Positions 4,736-7,719 of a DNA stretch of 7,719 nucleotides are shown here, in pieces. The notes under the pieces were generated by a model that made no database searches, was not told the DNA's origin, and was given only the letters and a program-made list of their open reading frames with translations. This stretch comes from Verrucomicrobiota bacterium. Lineage in GTDB: Bacteria > Verrucomicrobiota > Verrucomicrobiia > Limisphaerales > JAGWYX01. Made by a program: the position numbers and the translations under genes. The DNA lies in NCBI GenBank assembly GCA_018969165.1, contig JAGWYX010000148.1, forward strand, positions 1 through 7,719, written 5' to 3'. How positions within the stretch are numbered: the first letter of the stretch is position 1; every line of letters starts with the position of its first letter.

Positions 4736-4795
4736 CCGAGTCGGCGCGGCGGTGAGCGAGGTTGCTTTTTGTCCCGCGGCCGGGAATCGTGGCGC

Positions 4796-6151
4796 ATGTC
4801 CGCGATCCCGTCGCCGGCTGGCCCAAGAGGTTCGCTGCTGCTCGGCAACCTGGCCGAGTTCGGCAAGCACCCGCTCGGCTTCCTCGAACGATGCGCTCGC
4901 GAATTCGGCGATTTCGTCCCGCTCCGCTTCTTGCACCGGCCGGTGGTCCTGCTCAATCACCCGGCCCTGATCGAGGCGGTGTTGGCGGGCCCGCATCGGC
5001 AATTCCGCAAAACGATCGGGTACCGCACGCCGTTCATGCGCCGGCTTTTTGGCCAGGGCCTGCTCACCAGCGACGGGGATTTTTGGACGCGGCAACGGCG
5101 GTTGGCCCAGCCGGCGTTCCATCGGGAGCGCATTGCCGGGTACGGAGGCGTGATCGCCCAATACACGCGCGAGATGCTGTCGGGCTGGCAAACCGGCGCC
5201 GTCCGCGACGTGCACGATGACGTGCTGAAACTGACGACGCGCGTGGTGGTCAAAACCCTGTTCAATGCCGAGGTTCCGCCGTCGATCCGCCAGTTGGGCG
5301 AGGCCTCAGCGGTGGTGCTGGAGCAATTCACCCGGCAATGGAGCGCGTGGCGTCTGCTGTGGGCCTGGTTTCCGACGGCGGGGACGCGCCGGTTCGAGGG
5401 GGTGATGCGCGAGCTGGACGCCTTCATTTTCGATCTCATCCGTGAAGGACGCGACACCCGTCAGGATCACGGCGACTTGCTGTCGATGCTGCTGAAGGTG
5501 CGCGACGAGTCCGGGAACGGTATGAGCGACCGGCAGCTTCGCGACGAACTGGTGACGTTGATGGTGGCGGGGCTGGATACGACGGCCCTGGCGGTGTCGT
5601 GGGCGCTCTTGCTGTTGGCCCAGCATCCCGAGTCGCAACGGCGGCTGCGGGTGGAAATCCACCGCGTCGTGGGCGGTCGGACGCCAGGGGTGGCCGACTT
5701 GCCTCAATTGCCGTACACCGAGGCGGTCCTGAAGGAGTCCATGCGACTGTATCCACCGGCCTGGTTGGTCGGCCGCGAAGCCGTGGAGGACGGGGAGATC
5801 GGCGGGCACTTCATCAAACGCGGCACCTCGCTGGTGATGAGCCAGTGGCTCATGCACCGGGACGCGCGCTATCACGCCGAGCCGGCTGCCTTCCGACCGG
5901 AGCGCTGGCTGGAGCCGGCGTGCCAACACCTGCCCAAGTTTGCGTTTTTCCCGTTCGGTGGCGGACCACGGATATGCATCGGGAACTCGTTTGCGATGCT
6001 GGAAGCCACGATCGCGCTGGTGTCGATCCTCCAATCATGGCAGATAAACTGCGAACCTGATTACACGGTCGAACCATGGCCGTCCATCACGCTGCAGACC
6101 AGGGGCGGGATTTGGCTGAAGGTGGAACGGGACGGAGGTGTTTCCCCTTGA
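4796..6151 (+). CDS. Cytochrome P450 monooxygenase
   Basis: A complete P450 of 451 residues counted from ATG 4796: a heme-thiolate enzyme that inserts one oxygen atom of O2 into an organic substrate, using electrons from partners not present here. Landmarks are W97-x3-R101 in the C helix (heme propionate contact), A-G-L-D-T-T at 258-263 in the I helix (oxygen activation), E314-x-x-R317 (K-E-S-M-R), the F-R-P-E-R-W segment at 366-371, and the heme loop F387-G-G-G-P-R-I-C394-I-G with C394 the axial ligand. There is no N-terminal membrane anchor; the protein begins with a Pro/Gly-rich lead (P-S-P-A-G-P-R-G) as soluble bacterial enzymes do. The style is nearer the CYP102/CYP4-like bacterial group than CYP101, but I cannot assign a family or substrate. 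A TTG at 4769 would add nine residues; I prefer ATG because P450 similarity begins there. It lies 108 bases after vapC, and a hairpin follows its stop. Confidence 0.92.
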   Translation: MSAIPSPAGPRGSLLLGNLAEFGKHPLGFLERCAREFGDFVPLRFLHRPVVLLNHPALIEAVLAGPHRQFRKTIGYRTPFMRRLFGQGLLTSDGDFWTRQRRLAQPAFHRERIAGYGGVIAQYTREMLSGWQTGAVRDVHDDVLKLTTRVVVKTLFNAEVPPSIRQLGEASAVVLEQFTRQWSAWRLLWAWFPTAGTRRFEGVMRELDAFIFDLIREGRDTRQDHGDLLSMLLKVRDESGNGMSDRQLRDELVTLMVAGLDTTALAVSWALLLLAQHPESQRRLRVEIHRVVGGRTPGVADLPQLPYTEAVLKESMRLYPPAWLVGREAVEDGEIGGHFIKRGTSLVMSQWLMHRDARYHAEPAAFRPERWLEPACQHLPKFAFFPFGGGPRICIGNSFAMLEATIALVSILQSWQINCEPDYTVEPWPSITLQTRGGIWLKVERDGGVSP

Positions 6152-6161
6152 ATCGGTGTAC

Positions 6162-6212
6162 GGTAGGGCCGAGCTGCCGCTCGGCTCGGCGGCGCGGCAG
6201 CGCCACCCTACC
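6162..6212. repeat. REP-like palindrome GGTAGGG...CCCTACC
   Basis: A 51-base inverted repeat: GGTAGGG pairs with CCCTACC at the ends (6162-6168, 6206-6212) and GCTGCCGC with GCGGCAGC inside (6173-6180, 6194-6201), with a four-by-four mismatch between. It starts ten bases after the P450 stop and could act as an mRNA 3'-end hairpin, though no T-run follows. Elements with these ends are, from memory, scattered through verrucomicrobial genomes. Confidence 0.75.
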
Positions 6213-6263
6213 AGGCTCATGGGCCGTGAGCAGGTCCAAAAGCAACCAGGGCCTTCCCATCAA

Positions 6264-6374
6264 GCGCCAGCATGCCCGCCAGGTTTTGGAGTGCGCCAGT
6301 CCTCTGGCGCTTCGCGGTGAGGTTGGGTCCCTGGCAAAGCGGCGGGGGCCCGCCGCACTCCAGGACGCTGGCGC
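6264..6374. repeat. Nested, branched palindromic element
   Basis: Outer arms GCGCCAGC/GCTGGCGC (6264-6271, 6367-6374) enclose TGGAGTGCG/CGCACTCCA (6287-6295, 6354-6362), which enclose two separate hairpins: GCGCCAG-TCCT-CTGGCGC (6293-6310) and GCGGCGGG-GG-CCCGCCGC (6339-6356). All arms are perfect, though adjacent pairings share a few bases and cannot all form at once. The GGAGTGCG...CGCACTCC frame resembles a dispersed repeat I recall from Verrucomicrobia. Confidence 0.7.
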
Positions 6375-6452
6375 CTCGGGTCCGACCCATTCTCATTCAC
6401 GCCCTCAACGCCTGAGATGTCGCGCATCAAGGCTCCTCATGAACCGTCCTTC

Positions 6453-6476
6453 GGTAGGGCTGCGGCCTCCGGCCGC
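6453..6476. repeat. Partial REP-like element
   Basis: It opens with GGTAGGGC, like the element at 6162, and is followed by the hairpin GCGGCC-TCC-GGCCGC (6462-6476). The closing CCCTACC is missing, so this appears to be the left half of a decayed copy. Confidence 0.55.
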
Positions 6477-6663
6477 GCCGCTGGCGGATTTGACGACGGG
6501 GCGCCGGGCATCGCAAAAAGACTTGACGGTGCCGGTCGGCCGGTTTTGCGTTGTCTCAGGCCAGCAAGAACCACACGACCGGCACTGACGGCTCTTCCGG
6601 CTCATGGAGAGTTCGACGAGCGGGGGGACTAAGGGAATAGACGGAGGCAAAGCGGAACTGACG

Positions 6664-7719
6664 ATGCACGGCAAGAGTGACAAGAGACTTGAGGCGCGCC
6701 AGGCCAGCGCTTGGCTGGTCCTGTTTGGCATTTGCTGGCCGTCGCTCGGGGCCAGCACTGACCCGCTCGACCAATGGACCTGGCGCAATCCCTTTCCGAC
6801 CGGCAGCGCCCTCGCGGCCGTCATTTACGGCTACGACCAGTTCGTGGCCGTCGGCGCCGGCAGTCCCTACGGGGGCACGATCTGGACCTCACCGGACGGC
6901 AGCACCTGGACCAGCCGCACCTCGGCCATGACGAACAGCCTGGCCGGCATCACTTACGGCGACGGCCTGTTCGTCGCGGTCGGCGCCGCGGGTCCTTACG
7001 GGGCCGCGATCCTGACTTCGCCCAACGGCACGGCGTGGACTGGACGGTCGTCGAGCACGGCCAATGACCTGGCCGGGATCATTTGTGGCAATGGCCGGTT
7101 CGTGGCCGTCGGTGCCGCCGGCCCCTATGGCAGCACGATTGTCACCTCGACCGACGGAGTGACCTGGACCGGCCGGCTTACCGGCACAGACACCAGCCTG
7201 ACGGCCGTTACCTACGGCGGCAACCTGTTCGTCGCGGTCGGTGCCGCGGGTGCCTACGGCAGCACGATCCTGACTTCGCCCGACGGCATCACGTGGACCA
7301 GCCGCGCCGCGCCAACCGGCACCAGTCTCACCGGTGTCGCCTATGGAAACGGCCTGTTTGTCGCGGTCGGCGCCGCGGGTCCGTACGGGAGCAGCATCCT
7401 GACTTCACCGGACGGCAGCACCTGGACCAGTCGCATCGCGACAACCGGCACCAGCCTATCCGCGGTCGCTTACGGAAGCGGCCGATTCGTGGCGGTTGGG
7501 GCGGCCGGCCCCTACGGCAGCACGATCCTGACTTCGCCCGATGGCCTGACCTGGACCGCCCGCATCCCGGCCACGCAGAACGATCTGGCCGGCGTCGCAT
7601 TTGGGAACAGCGCGTTTGTGGCGGTGGGAGCCGCCGGGGCGATTCTGCAGTCCGGCGTGCTGACGCCGCCACCGCCGGTCCTGGGACCGGTAGTCTTGCT
7701 CGGGACCGGTGCCGCGCAA
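6664..7719 (+). CDS. Secreted beta-propeller-like repeat protein (3' end beyond window)
   Basis: The frame stays open for 352 codons to the window edge. ATG 6664 gives a good signal peptide: a positive N region (H-G-K-S-D-K-R), a hydrophobic core (A-W-L-V-L-F-G-I-C-W) and a likely cut after S-L-G-A, about residue 30. The in-frame ATG at 6604 would add 20 residues ahead of it and has no ribosome binding site. From residue 50 come six whole repeats of exactly 43 residues and part of a seventh. Each has L-x-x-V-x-Y-G-x-G-x-F-V-A-V-G, an extension around G-P-Y-G-S, then L-T-S-P-D-G-x-T-W, an Asp-box-like motif as in BNR/Ycf48-type propellers. Seven units suggest a closed seven-bladed propeller. 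After it a Pro-rich linker (T-P-P-P-P-V-L-G-P) starts an unseen domain. Such proteins are probably exported; ligand and role are unknown. It follows the repeat-rich gap and may be transcribed alone. Confidence 0.85.
   Translation, partial: MHGKSDKRLEARQASAWLVLFGICWPSLGASTDPLDQWTWRNPFPTGSALAAVIYGYDQFVAVGAGSPYGGTIWTSPDGSTWTSRTSAMTNSLAGITYGDGLFVAVGAAGPYGAAILTSPNGTAWTGRSSSTANDLAGIICGNGRFVAVGAAGPYGSTIVTSTDGVTWTGRLTGTDTSLTAVTYGGNLFVAVGAAGAYGSTILTSPDGITWTSRAAPTGTSLTGVAYGNGLFVAVGAAGPYGSSILTSPDGSTWTSRIATTGTSLSAVAYGSGRFVAVGAAGPYGSTILTSPDGLTWTARIPATQNDLAGVAFGNSAFVAVGAAGAILQSGVLTPPPPVLGPVVLLGTGAAQ
6811..7656 (+). repeat. Tandem 129-bp coding repeats (six full, one partial)
   Basis: Units begin at 6811, 6940, 7069, 7198, 7327, 7456 and 7585, with no length variation among the first six. 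The similarity holds at the DNA level: a 29-base run is identical between unit 4 (7255-7283) and unit 6 (7513-7541). The seventh unit keeps F-V-A-V-G-A-A-G-A but ends without the S-P-D-G-x-T-W motif. Confidence 0.9.

Larger units (their letters stand above)
6152..6663. other. Intergenic stretch with palindromic repeats, no gene seen
   Basis: Open frames here (for example 6076-6588 and 6417-6632) give Arg/Ala/Pro-rich translations with no domain-like pattern, and they cross the palindromes below. I therefore see no gene. The stretch holds three GC-rich inverted-repeat elements at 6162-6212, 6264-6374 and 6453-6476. The remaining 185 or so bases before the next gene show no promoter I would defend; TTGACG at 6523 lacks a partner -10. 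Confidence 0.6.

Noticed and set aside
2060..4740. Integron cassette array
   Set aside because: TA cassettes are common in integrons, but genes lie on both strands and I could not find attC-like sites between them.
4769..4795. TTG start adding nine residues to the P450
   Set aside because: The extra residues do not resemble P450 N termini, and ATG 4796 precedes the usual Pro/Gly-rich lead.
5306..6034. 242-codon minus-strand frame inside the P450 gene
   Set aside because: His/Arg/Pro-rich, antisense to a gene with all P450 motifs, no ribosome binding site; a shadow.
6523..6551. TTGACG as a promoter for the repeat protein
   Set aside because: No acceptable -10 box lies 15-19 bases downstream.
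6076..6588. 170-codon plus frame running from the P450 end into the intergenic repeats
   Set aside because: Its translation is read through palindromes and lacks any domain-like sequence.
6811..7656. CRISPR-like regular spacing
   Set aside because: The 129-base period is a coding repeat with an open frame, not short repeats with unique spacers.
7328..7672. Minus-strand frames in the propeller repeats
   Set aside because: Arg/Cys-rich shadows produced by the 129-base repeat; the plus frame carries clear conserved motifs.

Overview
The window is GC-rich and looks like the chromosome of a Verrucomicrobiota bacterium, perhaps Pedosphaera-like. This rests on a short Bacteroidetes/Verrucomicrobia-style topoisomerase IV A subunit, GGTAGGG...CCCTACC and TGGAGTGCG...CGCACTCCA palindromic repeats of a kind I remember from that phylum, and a secreted protein built from repeats ending in S-P-D-G-x-T-W. 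The assignment is an inference from memory, not a search.

Layout. (1) 2-1984 (+): parC, a housekeeping type IIA topoisomerase subunit. (2) About 2030-4740: a dense cluster of toxin-antitoxin (TA) modules on both strands, several broken. From left to right it holds an apparently intact antitoxin/RelE-like toxin pair (2067-2509); a small antitoxin-like gene split between two frames (2539-2727); a complete AbrB-type VapB followed by a VapC reduced to its C-terminal tail (2787-3196); a complete mazE-mazF pair on the minus strand (3137-3726); a complete small antitoxin with a RelE/ParE toxin cut to about 40 residues, minus strand (3766-4081); a second vapBC copy with the reverse damage, VapB tail plus full VapC (4210-4687); and the last dozen codons of a second mazE (4697-4735). 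(3) 4796-6151 (+): a complete cytochrome P450 without redox partners nearby. (4) 6152-6663: 512 bases without a convincing gene but with three palindromic repeat elements. (5) 6664 to the right edge (+): an open frame of 352 codons with a signal peptide and seven 43-residue beta-propeller-type repeats, cut off by the window end.

How the parts work together. The most interesting structure is the duplication of a vapB-vapC-(mazF-mazE) block about 1.25-1.56 kb apart. In the left copy the catalytic part of vapC is gone. In the right copy the DNA-binding part of vapB, all of mazF and most of mazE are gone. Between them the two damaged copies still supply one complete VapB, one complete VapC and one complete MazEF pair. 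Most TA pairs use 4-base stop/start overlaps (ATGA or GTGA). Several modules lack a Shine-Dalgarno and have promoter-like boxes ending 6-9 bases from the start codon, which suggests leaderless mRNAs under short palindromic operators.
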